Source: Corydoras sp. C115 (lineage: Eukaryota > Chordata > Actinopteri > Siluriformes > Callichthyidae). Taken from it: DNA of 64,000 nt. The stretch covers positions 6,892,501-6,956,500 of the forward strand of contig JAFMOC010000007.1 in NCBI GenBank assembly GCA_019802505.1. Direction: 5' to 3'. Shown piece by piece: positions 48,525-58,089 of the stretch. The notes under the pieces were generated by a model. The model was not told where the DNA came from. It did no database searches and saw only the letters and a program-made list of their open reading frames with translations. Position 1 is the first letter of the stretch; each line of letters starts with the position of its first letter. The position numbers were made by a program, and so were the translations under genes.

Positions 48525-49898
48525 CACTTTGCACTATACCTCAACGGTGCTCATACAACATTCAGAGGAATGAATGGTGGATGAATAGAGGTTAAAGTAG
48601 TAGAAGTTAAAGTAAATATTTTTTCTCTGTTGTCTCCAACAGAGCAAATTTACCCATGTTCTGTCTAGTGAATATGAACCTATAGAGAATGAATTTCTGA
48701 TGTAAATGAGAAACTGAAAGCATTAGCCAACTCGTACTGATTTGTGTAAATTGTTTCACACAGCTAAGTGGGAAAATTTGTGATTTTATGATGGATACAT
48801 AGTAGACTATATGTGAGGGATCTGCTCTGGCAGCAGGCAGCATAGCAGAATTCCCTCTTTCACAACCAGTTTCTTTCTGGGAACACTGTGTTATAAAATG
48901 GACATAAAAAATATTATCTGAATATTTTTTTCACACAAACTTCATTAAAAAATATGATGCATGATGTAGCCTCTTTCATGTGTTTAACAATATTGTTTAT
49001 TGACAATAGGGATATCAGACTGTTATACTTTCTCCAGTACATCCCAATTTCATTGGTCAGGACTGTGATGGTGTCCAATCCATGTATAAAAGTGATTTCT
49101 TATGCTCCCTGAACTCCCTTTCATAACACATTAAACTGCTGAGGCCAGATCATAACACCCAAAAGTCTAGAAAACACTGTGCAGTATTTTTTTTTTTATT
49201 ATAATTTTTTTTTTTTTTTTACAATAAGCAACTTCTTCTTCTTCTACTATGAAGTGTATTTTAAGATGCCATTTAAGTACATTTATTATTTTTATATTAT
49301 TATTACGTACATGCTGATGTTACTTTATTGACAAACCTAAGCCTACCTCCAGTTCTTGAAACTCATCGTCATCATCCACATCATAGGATAGGGTGTGAAC
49401 CTTGCTTTCGTCTACTGATAAATCCAGTAACTTGCTGTCAGTGAGCACAAGCCCATCTTTCATGATGGTGGAGGTTGAGTTAGCAGAAGCCAGGTTTTCA
49501 ATGAAAGTGGTCTCACAGCAGTCACCTCCCTCTCCCCGTGGTCTGAGTATTCCCTCTGGGTACAGGATAAGGTTTGGCCTATAGAAAGTCTCCATAGCTT
49601 TTGGTAGAGTGTTAGGATTGAGCAGTTGTGGGTGGCCCCCACTTACCCATGTCTTATTCCTGTCCTGTCCAACCAGCTGGGGAGAATGATTACCCACTAC
49701 ATGGCCCTGATACTGTGGAGCAGAGTAAACAGACACTCGTCCTTCCTTAGTTTCCACCATTACACTCCGAGTGTTAATCAGACCATTTCGTGTGTGGCAA
49801 TCAAAGCCCAGGTTACCAACACCAGCAGAGGACAGCTTCCTCTGAAATGCAGGATCCTTCTCCTCGTCTCCTCCTACCATTCCGTGCCCTTGTTCCAT
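31164..49898 (-). CDS. syndig1: synapse differentiation-inducing gene protein 1, complete coding region in three exons, 282 aa
   Basis: Coding exons 49898-49347 (184 codons), 40814-40677 (46) and 31322-31164 (52 plus stop) join in phase 0 with AG/GT borders. SYNDIG1 is a synaptic type II membrane protein that binds AMPA receptors and promotes excitatory synapse development. Cytosolic part: RNGLINTRSVMVE, VSVYSAPQYQ, YRPNLILYPEGILR, DCCETTFIE, VHTLSYDVDDDDEFQELE and SSDSESEDNFLMMPPRDH, all close to human. Membrane part (dispanin/CD225 type): LGLSVFSMLCCFWPLGIAAF as re-entrant segment, conserved TNKA...KGDFHHAS loop, RRALFLAVLSITIGTG plus IYVGVAVALIAYLSKNN as the transmembrane end. Slightly longer than the 258-aa human protein because of an N-terminal extension and loop differences. 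A Tc1 element lies in the first coding intron. Order next to cst7 and apmap as in human. Confidence 0.96.
33520..33728 (+). repeat. SINE with internal deletion
   Basis: Head with GGTTAGTGGTTAGCA and B box GGTTCGAATCC, then after GGTTTCCCCCACA it jumps to GGGGCATGGGGAACCCC and a (GAAT)n tail; about 140 bp of the middle is missing. Confidence 0.85.
34632..34852 (-). repeat. SINE lacking its head
   Basis: Tail (ATTC)n at left, body to GACTGTGGGAGCAAACCGGA, then unrelated sequence; the tRNA-like part is absent. A seven-G run sits at the slippage-prone site. Confidence 0.85.
36040..36405 (+). repeat. full-length SINE with 9-bp target duplication
   Basis: GATTTGGAG at 36031-36039 and 36406-36414. 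Head GGGGCTTAGTGGTTGCAC, B box GTTCGAATCCC, tail GATGGATGGATG. Eleven-C expansion at 36337-36347. Confidence 0.9.
37890..38072 (+). repeat. decayed L2-tail-type fish repeat
   Basis: TTCTTGAGCAAGACCCTTAA, then CTTGTAAGTTTCCTGGGATA and AATGCGTCTGCTGACTAA, a diverged version of the tail wording GTAAGTCGCTTTGGATAAAA shared by L2-type LINEs and SINEs of fish. Confidence 0.6.
38731..39086 (-). repeat. full-length SINE with 12-bp target duplication
   Basis: CATCTCTAAATT at 38719-38730 and 39087-39098. One of the best preserved copies: A box TGGCTTAGTGG, B box GGTTCGAATCC, ends in (GAAT)n. The GGAGGAAACC word is duplicated at 38939-38960. Confidence 0.93.
40677..40814 (-). CDS. syndig1: syndig1 second coding exon
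   Basis: Acceptor CTCTGCAG, donor GTAATA. SEYSSDSESEDNFLMMPPRD then HLGLSVFSMLCCFWPLGIAA and FYLSHE. The acidic SDSESED cluster and the re-entrant membrane segment are here. Only 149 bp separate it from the Tc1 element. Confidence 0.96.
40964..42581 (-). mobile_element. complete Tc1/mariner transposon, second family, in syndig1 intron
   Basis: 1,618 bp flanked by TA (40962-40963 and 42582-42583). Tips are inverted repeats of about 27 bp starting CAGTTGTGATCAAATTTATT. A second related word, TTATTCAACCCC, lies about 200 bp inside each end (near 41156 and 42372), giving an IR/DR-like layout with short repeats rather than the 215-bp repeats of the element at 2726. Contains an unbroken transposase on the minus strand, the sense direction of syndig1. 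Its left end is 149 bp upstream of a syndig1 exon. Confidence 0.95.
41183..42217 (-). CDS. Tc1-family transposase, 344 aa, apparently intact
   Basis: Open from the ATG at 42217; the second Met (MVKAREWSQKTREEV) would give 340 aa, nearer the family norm. HTH regions include YKKIAKLLNIPRDTIGSII and TAKELKKDLSDVG; linker PGRGRKK. Catalytic triad: Asp in VLWSDETKLELFG, Asp in TFQQDNDPKH, Glu in SPDVNPIENLW with 34 residues between the last two. HGGGSIMLWGCF is present. The sequence is clearly a different subfamily from the transposase at 3097-4116 (for example REWSQKTREEVIALHKNG against KEHTRQVRNMVLEKFKAG), though both end in CTKY or STKY. No frameshift or stop seen. Confidence 0.96.
   Translation of the reverse strand: MFTSMVKAREWSQKTREEVIALHKNGNGYKKIAKLLNIPRDTIGSIIRKFKLKGTVETLPGRGRKKILTATAVRYLKRNVEKNPRVTAKELKKDLSDVGTEVSAQTIRRALHNEDLHARTPRRTPLLTPKNKKSRLQYAKSHVDKPQRFWDSVLWSDETKLELFGTMDQRYVWRRKNQAYEQKNTLPTVKHGGGSIMLWGCFASNGTGKLQCVQGTMNSLQYQEILEENVMESVRNLRLGRRWTFQQDNDPKHTSKSTRAWLNMKGWNILEWPSQSPDVNPIENLWWDLKKAVAVRKPKNVTELEAFAHEEWAKIPIGRCKTLVSSYASRLKAVITGKGCCTKY
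42600..44560 (-). other. syndig1 intron, no features seen
   Basis: AT-rich intron sequence without recognised repeats or exons. Confidence 0.5.
44582..44608. repeat. poly-A tract
   Basis: 27 consecutive A in the syndig1 intron followed by T7. No retrogene body adjoins it. Confidence 0.9.
45303..45545 (+). repeat. dispersed fish repeat (TTTATATAGCGCTTTTTAC type)
   Basis: TTTATTTATATAGCGCTTTT, CACAAAGCAGCTTTACAGA, CCAAAGAGCAAGCCGAAGCG, GTGGCAAGAAAAAACTCCCT and AAGAAACCTTGGGAGGACC are the ordered words of a repeat seen in many teleost genomes. Class not certain; recognised from memory. Confidence 0.7.
45778..45936 (+). repeat. 159-bp direct duplication, copy A
   Basis: Matches 46109-46267 with one difference seen (CACTATCAG against CACTACCAG). 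Starts CACTAAGAGCCACAAAG, ends GGCACAAGAATA. Confidence 0.93.
45946..46077 (+). repeat. 5'-truncated SINE with 11-bp target duplication
   Basis: GCCCAGCGATTGATTGGCAC to GGATGGATGGA, flanked by TAATCCTTCAT at 45935-45945 and 46078-46088. It sits between the two copies of the 159-bp duplication. Confidence 0.93.
46109..46267 (+). repeat. 159-bp direct duplication, copy B
   Basis: Second copy of 45778-45936; followed by unique sequence. Confidence 0.93.
46313..46383 (+). repeat. 28-bp direct repeat around an ATAC/GTAT palindromic spacer
   Basis: ATGTATACTGATGAAGGATT plus eight more bases at 46313-46340 and again at 46356-46383, with ATACATATATAC-like spacer. Confidence 0.85.
46584..46926 (+). 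repeat. full-length SINE, diverged
   Basis: Head GCGGCACGGTGGCTTAGTGG, B box GGTTCAAATCC, tail AATGAATGAATTAA. More substitutions than other full copies, including loss of the GCGCCCTGTCC word. Confidence 0.85.
46930..47530. other. GC-richer unidentified segment in syndig1 intron
   Basis: Composition stands out from surrounding AT-rich intron (for example GGGGACAACCCCCCTGGC, GCATGGGGCATGGTGTGC, GAGGAGGAGTCAAAAG). A 97-codon open frame (47000-47293) has no recognisable family. May be internal sequence of an unrecognised transposable element. Confidence 0.3.
48331..48526. repeat. long compound TA microsatellite
   Basis: About 75 bp of (TA)n, a central patch with four TATATACTG units, then about 75 bp of (TA)n. 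Open frames here code only for Tyr-Ile repeats and are artefacts. Located 0.8 kb from syndig1 first coding exon. Confidence 0.95.
49347..49898 (-). CDS. syndig1: syndig1 first coding exon
   Basis: ATG at 49898; donor GTAGGC after Glu184. Encodes the whole cytosolic N-terminal region up to EFQELE. The exon probably starts at 50003 (acceptor TTTATAG), giving about 105 nt of 5' UTR here. Confidence 0.94.
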
Positions 49899-50002
49899 TT
49901 TGGCCTAATGATCGGTGATGCTCAGGTTCGTTCCAATCATCACACTGGTCTGTTTCATGAGTAATCCTGAGAATGCATGACAGAAACACTGCTCCACTCG
50001 CT

Positions 50003-53000
50003 CCTATAAAAAAAGCAAAAATTATTTATGCAATTATCTCATCAGCCAATTGTGTGTTAGCAGTTCAGTACAAGAAACCATGCCAAAATTGCCCAATAAT
50101 TTTTTACATCAACTAACAATTAGATGAATATGTGACCAGAGCAATATTCAACATGACATATTTGTTGGTGTCAAACAGACTGGTTCAAGGACACAGCAGT
50201 TGAGAAACATTTAATGGGCAACAATAATAATATGAAACTACAAAATTGAAGGTTGTAATCTTAATATCCTAATCTTAGTCCTAATAAAGCGTCCAGTAAG
50301 TATAAATTTGAGGTCTACTTTGTGACTATAAATTTTCTTTCTGTGTCAGTTAGTTTATGCCCAGTGATGGATTGGTGTTCTTTCCTGGGTATGTATGTCC
50401 AGTGCCTGGAACATTCTCCCATGGATGGGCATCACCTCACCCCTGCAACCCTGATATGACCCAAGTTATCTTAAAGATAAAGACACATTTTCAAACTCTT
50501 CCGTTTGTGGTTTAGTCCCATACTTATGTAATATTTTTACTCCGTGAGTTAATTTGGTAAAGATATGAGGAACATTGTAAAACAGTTAAAGGCAAGCAAG
50601 TATTGTTTGTACAAAATTCCATGCCTCATGGATCATGATTATATCTTTTTGTTCTTCTGAAATTAAAATGGCTGTGTTTCCAGGAATAGGCACAAACTAT
50701 TCTGCTTAGTTCAGTAACAAAAACTTTTGAGATTTTATGAACTGTGAGTCCAAAACATTGACCATAAATTTATCATAGCTGTAATTTATATTTCCCCTAA
50801 CACACAAATGCACAATTATGGGTTTAAATGTACATAAACTTTCCTCTTCTTATGCCAAACCCACTTGTATATTTATTAAAACAGTTGTTGTCCAATCTGA
50901 TCATAGTACAATGTAAAAAAAAACTAACAACTCTTATTAGTGGTATTAATTTGTTAGGAACTAGACATCCTCAAAATGGCAAAATCCCCCCAAATAATCC
51001 CCAGTCCTAATGAAAAATTGAAAATAGATTCCTTATTTAAACATCAATTTCCTTTTGTAATGTCCATGGTCTGATTTATTAAGGTGAGCAAACTTGTGCA
51101 TTATTTAATTTGGTGCACAACATTTTATTACTACTTATTTCTGATGGTGTTTATTGTGGAATGATAAGTGGAGATGTTTGATACATGGTATTTAAATTAC
51201 TGTTAAAGAAATTTTGGTCTCTTCTACTTATAACTTTTATTTTGACATATCCCTTTTGTAAGTTTCCTCATTGTGTCATAATTAATTGACCTTATCTGGT
51301 TTTGTTTAAGTTAATTACCTTTCCTTTTTGGTTTATTGCTTTATATAAATATATTTTGTTTGTCTGTGTTGTATGTTTCTTGGTTTATTTTTTCATCAAC
51401 CTCTGAGCTCTTAACTATAGAACATATTCATGTTAGTCATCCCACCATTTTATTTCATTTTTATATGTAAACACTCACAAACACTCAAAGCAGGGAAGCA
51501 TCAGCAAAGAAGCATGGATGAAGCATGCATTTTGGCTGCATTGGCATAGCAAGAAAATATAAGTTGGTAATGAGGAATGGCTACACAAGTTAGAAAATTT
51601 CATTTTAAACAGAAATAATCCATGTTTCTAAAAACAACAATATTTGAACTAATTAGCTATTATTAAATATGCTGATAAATATGAATTCAATGGATGCAAA
51701 AGATGTGTTATAAGCCATGCCACCCCATCGGAAGGTGTTTAATATATATCTACAGTGTAATCAACTTGTCATTAATGACTACAGCATCTACAGTACAGTT
51801 CCCGACTTACTGTTACTTTATTAATACCGTACAAGTGAGATCTTATAACTGAGCTCTGCATGTTAAACAATCATATATTTAAATATGGTTTCAAGATCTT
51901 TAACTTGTAAATTACTTTTAAAATGTGTATAATGCTGAATTGAAATGTATTAGCATTAACTCAACAACTATGTGTGACATCTCTAAGTTGTCATTTATAA
52001 ATTATTCACAAACCTATGTTATCAGCATCTATAGCTTTATCATCCACTAAATGAACATCCCATTAAAAGCAGCCATGTAAAACGTCAGTTTAACCTCTCC
52101 TACACAACAGAGATACTCTGAAGCTACAAGCCATGCACTTGCAGGTCATAAATCATCTATCACATTTGTGTGTGAGAGAAGAATAGCTTATTTTCTCTAT
52201 GATTGTTATTTAAATTTGCTATATGACTGACAAGGCAAGATATCACTACTCATTATATTTGATGATACTTATATTTTAAAGCTCAGGAACCAGACACAGA
52301 AATGACAAAAGGTCTGTGCCTAAATATTTATGAGTAAATTAAGGCTATAACACTGTATCTGTAAAGTTTCTTCCAATAATCTGCACTGATGACTGAAACC
52401 TTAACTGTGATAGCTGTGGGATTGTGGGGGTCCTGAATGTACCACACTATTATCTGTTTTCAGTTACAGTAAATCACAACTTTGAGAAAAGCATAAAAAC
52501 ACTAAAAAGCTAGTTTCTTTCTAGAGATCAAGCTAAATATATTTGCAAGACCCAAAGTTGGATACAATTGAAAGCACTAGCGAGTTGGTCATAGTACTGG
52601 AACCACTGGAGTCTGTACTACAATTAGAGAATACTCCGATAAACAATGTTATTAGAGCAATACCAAAGAAAACCATTTAGTTTTTGGGGGCTATAAAGAA
52701 TATTCCTTTTTGATAACAGGCATTATATATTAGGAATCGATATGCCAAAAATGCCATTCTCGTTTGTACATATTTTTTTTTACATTTTTTGACGTTCATG
52801 TGTAAGCTCGTTCGTAATGTAATTTTTTTTTAATATAATAACTAATTAAGATAGTTTTTAACATCTCCTTTGTTGTTTCTGGCAGCTTGATGTTAATTGT
52901 ACTACAAGGTCCAGTAGCTGACATACCAAAGGGGTAGAGCCTACATATCACAATACACTATGACCAGATTCAAATCAAGCGTTTAATATGCATTCCATGT

Positions 53001-53175
53001 TACAACTAGAAGAAAAAAAGGCAAATATCTGAATCGGTAACTGTATTAAATGTCTACATCCTTCCGAATATGAAGGACCTGGCGGTGGATGCTGCGGTGC
53101 ATCAACGGCATCTTGCTTCCAGCATTCATTTGCTGTACAAGTTCGTGATCTGACTGGTAAAAGCAAGCGCTTACC
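50003..53175 (-). other. syndig1 5' UTR intron (inferred)
   Basis: Bounded by donor GTAAGC at 53174 and acceptor TTTATAG at 50004, both on the minus strand. Contains one decayed SINE piece (50357-50460) and otherwise plain AT-rich sequence. Confidence 0.5.
50357..50460 (+). repeat. decayed 5'-truncated SINE
   Basis: GCCCAGTGATGGATTGG, CATTCTCCCATGGATGGGCA and GCAACCCTGATATGACC; tail lost. Confidence 0.65.
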
Positions 53176-53480
53176 TTACAATCCAGGAGCCTCCGATTCC
53201 ACATAAACAGACGCAAATCTAGACCGCACCTCTAGAACCGCAGCCTAAATTCTACAAAGGGTGACAGGAAAAACTGCATCCAAACCCGTCCAGCTGAAGG
53301 TCCGTGGATCCGGTCAGCAAAGCGAGCCGAGATTCACGCGGAGAGATAGGACGCGTCTGTAGTGGGAGAGTGAGCGTGAGAGTGGGGTAGAGGACGCACT
53401 GCATGGTGACACTTGGCTTTTCCAGCCGTGTATACATACAGTCTACATTCCTGCCTTCTCAAGGTGCGGGAAGAGCCGTT
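53175..53480 (-). promoter_or_regulatory. syndig1: syndig1 promoter and non-coding first exon (inferred)
   Basis: CpG-bearing block (ACGCGTCTG, CACGCGG, GCGAGCCGAG) in AT-rich surroundings. On the minus strand GGATTGTAAG is followed by a strong donor GTAAGCGC at 53174. This is the first plausible place for the start of the syndig1 transcript, about 3.2 kb upstream of the coding exon acceptor. Exact start not determinable. Confidence 0.5.
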
Positions 53481-53877
53481 GAAAGCGTGGGTTCGAACGC
53501 CACGGCACTGTTTATAATGAACGTCTTAACGCTCACTTTCCTTTTTTTCTAAAAGCAATTCACAATGGGACATCCTAAACGCCAACGACACTACAGAGCG
53601 ATGTAACCAATCAGGCCTATTACTGTCCCCTGTTGGAATACAAGAAGACAAACAGTCATCATAGGTGTAATCAGTATGATTATGGTCGTGATCCTTTTTC
53701 TAAAGGATCGTTTGATTAAATTAGCTTATCAGATCACCCCTGAACTTCTGATTAGCTCGCTATCGCTTTATTAAATAGTAGTGTAATATTGCCGCCTAGT
53801 GTTTAAAGTTTTAAAAATTCCTCTGGACACTAAGTTTCCAAAACTGAAGAAGCATAGTGTCATAATTCCAAAACCCA

Positions 53878-54053
53878 TCCCATCCATTAGTGTTATCCTC
53901 TATTGCGGTCGCGGGGGGGGGGGGGGGGGGGGGGGGGAGGGGGGCAATCCATTGCTGGACACTCACTCACAACTCCACCCAGATTGGGATTCGAACCAGG
54001 AATCCCCAGCGCCGAGAGGCGAACGTGCTAACCACTAAGCCACCGTGGCGCCC
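53878..54053 (-). repeat. SINE with 25-G expansion and internal deletion
   Basis: Tail and GTTATCCTCTATTGCGGTCG at left, then G25 A G6 (53913-53944), then CAATCCATTGCTGG and the tRNA-like head to CTAAGCCACCGTGGCGCCCA. The expanded run marks the edge of a deletion. Confidence 0.88.
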
Positions 54054-54089
54054 AAATTCCAAAAGAATTTACGCATTTGCTAATGTAAT

Positions 54090-54186
54090 ATCCATCCATT
54101 GTCTTCCGCTTTATCCTCTACCATGCCACGTTTCGGGCGCTGGGCAGATACACCCAGAACAGGGCGCCAATCTATCGCTGGGCAGC
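54090..54186 (-). repeat. truncated SINE
   Basis: ATCCATCCATTGTCTTCCGC then jumps over the GC-rich site to CGTTTCGGGCGCTGGGCAGA and ends at CTATCGCTGGGCA. Confidence 0.85.
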
Positions 54187-54255
54187 TAATCATAATCATA
54201 ATTTTGCATTTAAATGTTTTACTACTACATGCAGGATTACGTTTAAAAATAAAAT

Positions 54256-54607
54256 TCATTCATTCATTCATTATCTCCCGCTTTATCCTCTATTAGGGTC
54301 GCGGTGGGGTTCCCCATGTCCATCCAGGGGAGAACATCTCAGGCGCTGGGCAGATAGACCCAGGACAGGGCACCAATCCATCGCTGGGCACACACTCACT
54401 CACACAGACACACTCTATATGGGGCAATTTTGAGAATTCAATTGACTTGATCCATGTTTTTGGACTGTGGGAGGAAACCGGAGAACCCAGAGGAAACCCA
54501 TGCAGACACGGGGAGAACATGGAAACTCCACCCAGATGGGGATTCGAACCGGGAATCCCTAGCGCTGAGAGGCGAACGTGCTAACCACTAAGCCACCGTG
54601 CCGCTCT
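54256..54607 (-). repeat. full-length SINE with 10-bp target duplication
   Basis: AAAATAAAAT at 54246-54255 and 54609-54618. Nearly identical in wording to the copies at 38731 and 58090 (TCCCCATG, AGATAGACCCAGGACAGGG), suggesting one young subfamily. Confidence 0.92.
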
Positions 54608-54691
54608 GAAAATAAAATAAAAATTGAAAAATTCGATTAACTTGGGCAGTTTGGTAAACATTAATTTGCAGTTCAGTTTCTCTTTTCTCAT

Positions 54692-54775
54692 CTCATATCA
54701 TTGTCTTCCGCTTAATCGTCGTCAAAATTTTGGGCGATGAGCAAATACACTTAGGACAGGGTGCCAATTCATCCC

Positions 54776-54779
<4 letters not shown>
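54692..54779 (-). repeat. decayed truncated SINE
   Basis: ATCATTGTCTTCCGCTTAAT, TTTTGGGCGATGAGCAAATA, AGGACAGGGTGCCAATTCAT; ends where the CA array begins. Confidence 0.7.

Positions 54780-54808
<29 letters not shown>
54779..54808. repeat. CA microsatellite
   Basis: (CA)n of about 30 bp, probably grown from the CACACACTCACTCACA stretch of the adjoining SINE. Confidence 0.9.
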
Positions 54809-54809
<1 letters not shown>

Positions 54810-54810
<1 letters not shown>

Positions 54811-56555
54811 TTTTTTATTTACGTTTTGACATTGTGAAATTAAGGGTGAAAATATGTACACCATTAATATATATTTACATAAATTTCTCCAAAACGTCTG
54901 CAGCACGTATTTAACTGAATTGAAAGTGGCATCACTAAGTATTTATAATGTCCTGAGATGGTCATGAATTTGGTCTTCGATTCATCATTTTTTACAGATG
55001 CACCTCAGATTATAATTATTATAGATATTATAGATTAAAGTACATCATAGCATTATACAGTATATCGTAGGCAGAAAAAAACAAATCGTAAGACCCCAAT
55101 AATCAATGTAGGGCTCTAAAGCATCCTCTGTAAATAAAAAAATAAACCCACAGCTGCTGGGCATTTTTATGAATGGACAAATTCAGTCTGAATTGCCTCT
55201 TGAATGTAATCATCGATGGCATGGGTTTCCTTTACTGAAAGATGCCAGGGTTTAGTGCAGGCAATCAAGGCACCATCTAGAATTTTGACGGCACAATTAT
55301 AGCTGCAATGTGGACACCTGCTCTTTGATTATGACACATGCCCTTTCATCAATTTCATTGGGCACTGTAGAGGTATGGCCAAAGATAATGGGCCAACTAA
55401 AAGTCAAAGTTGTCAAATTGAAGTGTTCTGAATGAAACAAAATGAAGACAGGGAGGTGTTTGAGAAATATAGAGACTGCTGGACCTAAAATAACAGTAGT
55501 ACAAAGAGAAGAAATCACAAATAAAAATCATTCTACTAGCATTATTTCCAAAGTATAAGCAAGCATTCGTGAGGGTAGGGGTAGGTTAACTTTACCATAC
55601 ATGCACAGCAAAGAAGAGAGGTTTTTTAATGCAATCCCAGCATTTTTGGCTCACCTCAGTTCCAAGAACTTGCTGTTCACACCTGAATTAATTGAGATTG
55701 TGAGGGTGAAAGAAACAGTACTATTGATTATCTTAATAATGATTTTAAAAGGGAAAAAAATAATAGTACAAACTGCATTATTATTGATTGGTGAGGTAGC
55801 TAAAGCAAAGGAGACTGACACACAAGATGGATAGACAGGAGAAGCACAGATGATGTGACCTGCTGCTCCACAATACATACTAGCTGTCTTTGTTCCCAAG
55901 GGGTAAGGCAGGCACAATGATATACATGGGTTCAGGTTCCAGGTTAAGGTCTGAATGGGGATATGCTTGCAGCAAAAGGTGATGTAGAACACTGCCAAAT
56001 TTGCTAAAGCTTGAGGGCAGCAGGGAGATAAGTGAGTTTAATAGTTGTGAAAATAAGAGTGGGTTCTCCTCATGGGCATGCAAGCACTTCACTTGAAAAG
56101 AAAGAGGAACTGGTTTTGGACAGATTGATCTGACAGTTGTTGAATTTGAAACATGGTGCTAAGTCAGCACACAACTGTCAGTCTTTAGAACTCAAAAATG
56201 GTTGCTGCAGCAGTTTTACTGTCTGAGATGCAAGACAAATATAAAGTACGCCCATGAAGTGTTGTAGTGCCAGAAACCGATATGTCTGTCTACTAAATTG
56301 CACACAGAAAATGCATTTCCAGTCCACATTTTTTCTGGAAGCTTTAAATACTTAAAAAAAGACTCTAAATCTGCAAATGACTAGGTAAAAGGAAATAGAG
56401 GGTGACAATACTTCACTCACAAAGCTTGATAAACTGTTAATTTTAACAGTCATGCAAAGCTGGTAATCATTACAACAGAGAACTGGATTTAGTCGAATTG
56501 TTATATACTCTGGGTTCAGCTTCTGTGCCATTCTGCCATCCAAGTCTCAAGGGTT
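54810..56555. other. intergenic, no gene seen
   Basis: Between syndig1 and cul9. Short open frames lack family similarity, codon periodicity was not evident, and no splice chain could be made. Confidence 0.45.
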
Positions 56556-56558
56556 TCA

Positions 56559-56586
56559 CTCCCTCCCTCCCTCCCTCCCTCCCTCC
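56559..56586. repeat. CCCT microsatellite
   Basis: About seven CCCT units, purine/pyrimidine-asymmetric. Confidence 0.92.
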
Positions 56587-56789
56587 TAATGTTCATCAGA
56601 GGGCTCAGGACACCCATGAAGTTGACATTTAAATGCACCATTTATAATGCATGAAGGGTGGGGGGATATGATGCAGAACTCCAACATTATTTGCACAATG
56701 TGCATCACCTTATCTATGAGCACCAGGTAGAGTGCTCAACCTACAATCATCAAGATAGTACCTTGATAAAGGATACAACGTCAACTCAA

Positions 56790-57325
56790 AGGTTGATTTA
56801 CTAAGTCATTATTTTGAGATACTAAGTAGTTATTTTGATATACTAAGTGGTTATTTTGAGATACTAAGTACGGAAGCTTGCGCCATTAAATGAATCTTAT
56901 CAACGAGTCATCTCTGAAGCCAATTGGAATGTGTAGAACGGTGTTTCGTTTTTGTGCACGATAGTGGGCATTATAAGTATATTTATAAATATATAAAGAG
57001 TATGTAAACCCTTCTCACTTTTTTATTAACCTTTGTAACTTTCATATATACATATACTGTATAGCCCCTTAAACCTATGTAATTTTAATAAAATATGCAT
57101 ATATAGCGCAAAGTCCCGTAATACTGTATAGCAAAAACTCTGCAATACAGAATTGGATATATTGAGGGAAAGTTGTTACAGAGAAGCCGCAATATAGCAA
57201 GGGACAAATGTATCTCAAAATAATGACTCAAAATGTAAAAAATATGACTTACTGACTCAACAACTTAGAATCTCAAAACAATGACTTAGTAAAATAACAA
57301 GTTACTCTTTTAAAATAATGAGATA
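56790..57325. mobile_element. candidate non-autonomous element with repeated inverted ends
   Basis: Left end has four copies of a roughly 23-bp unit TACTAAGT..TTATTTTGAGA (56797-56872). The right end carries the reverse complement, TCTCAAAATAATGACTTAGT-like words, at 57211-57320. The about 340 bp between code for nothing. Overall this is a MITE-like structure; class and target duplication not established. Confidence 0.55.
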
Positions 57326-57364
57326 GCAATTTACTTTATAATTAACAAAATAATATGCTGGATG

Positions 57365-57650
57365 TGCGGCACGGTGGCTTAGTGGTTAGCATGTTCGCCT
57401 CTCAGCGCTAGGAATTCCTGGTTTGAATCCCAATCTGGGTGGAGTTTCCATGTTCTCCCCGTGTCTGCGTGGGTTTCCTCCACAGTCCAAAAACATGGCT
57501 CAAGTCAATTGACTTCTCCAAATTGCCCCATATAGTGTGTGTCTGTGAGTGTGAGTGTGTGCCCAGCGATAGATTGGCACCCTGTCCTGGGTGTATCTGC
57601 CCAGCACCCGAGACGTTCTCCCCTGGATGTGCATTGAGACCCCCCCCCCC
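57365..57650 (+). repeat. SINE, 3'-truncated at a C-run
   Basis: Intact head GCGGCACGGTGGCTTAGTGG, body to GGATGTGCATTGAGA, then 11 Cs and unrelated sequence. The tail is missing, which LINE-type retroposition does not normally produce, so loss was probably secondary. Confidence 0.88.
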
Positions 57651-58089
57651 ATACACAAGTACCATCAGTACATGCCCACTTTCTATGCCAATAAGTGTAT
57701 ATATTTTTAGTCAGATTCGTTTACGTTTTTTGTAACAAACTCTAAACGAGGGTCTATCGCGCAAAAGTGGTGTTGACTACGTCCCTGCCTGTGTAGCATA
57801 TTTTGGTACCATTTTTGTCTTACAAAATTGTGTGTGTGTTTGGGGTGGGGGTGGAATCGCGTTTCAGCCAAAGTGTTGAAACACCCCGCCTCTTTGCTAC
57901 TTCTCTACTTTAAACAGTAAGTCATTCAGTAAACCACAGAGCCACTCAATGATTAACTTTATCAGAACAACTGATATGAAGCAAACTGGGGTTTTGATGC
58001 TGTTATGTCGGAATAGTACTGTTAGATACGTGAGTCCCGATAGTTTCGGGGCATCCTTGATCGAATAAAGTTGATCAATCCATTTCATT

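Noticed and set aside
48268..48584. Open frames of 65-95 codons rich in Tyr-Ile
   Set aside because: They are translations of the TA microsatellite on both strands; the same holds at 61961-62271.
49402..49964. Plus-strand frames opposite the first syndig1 exon
   Set aside because: Antisense shadows; the minus-strand frame matches SYNDIG1 over its length.
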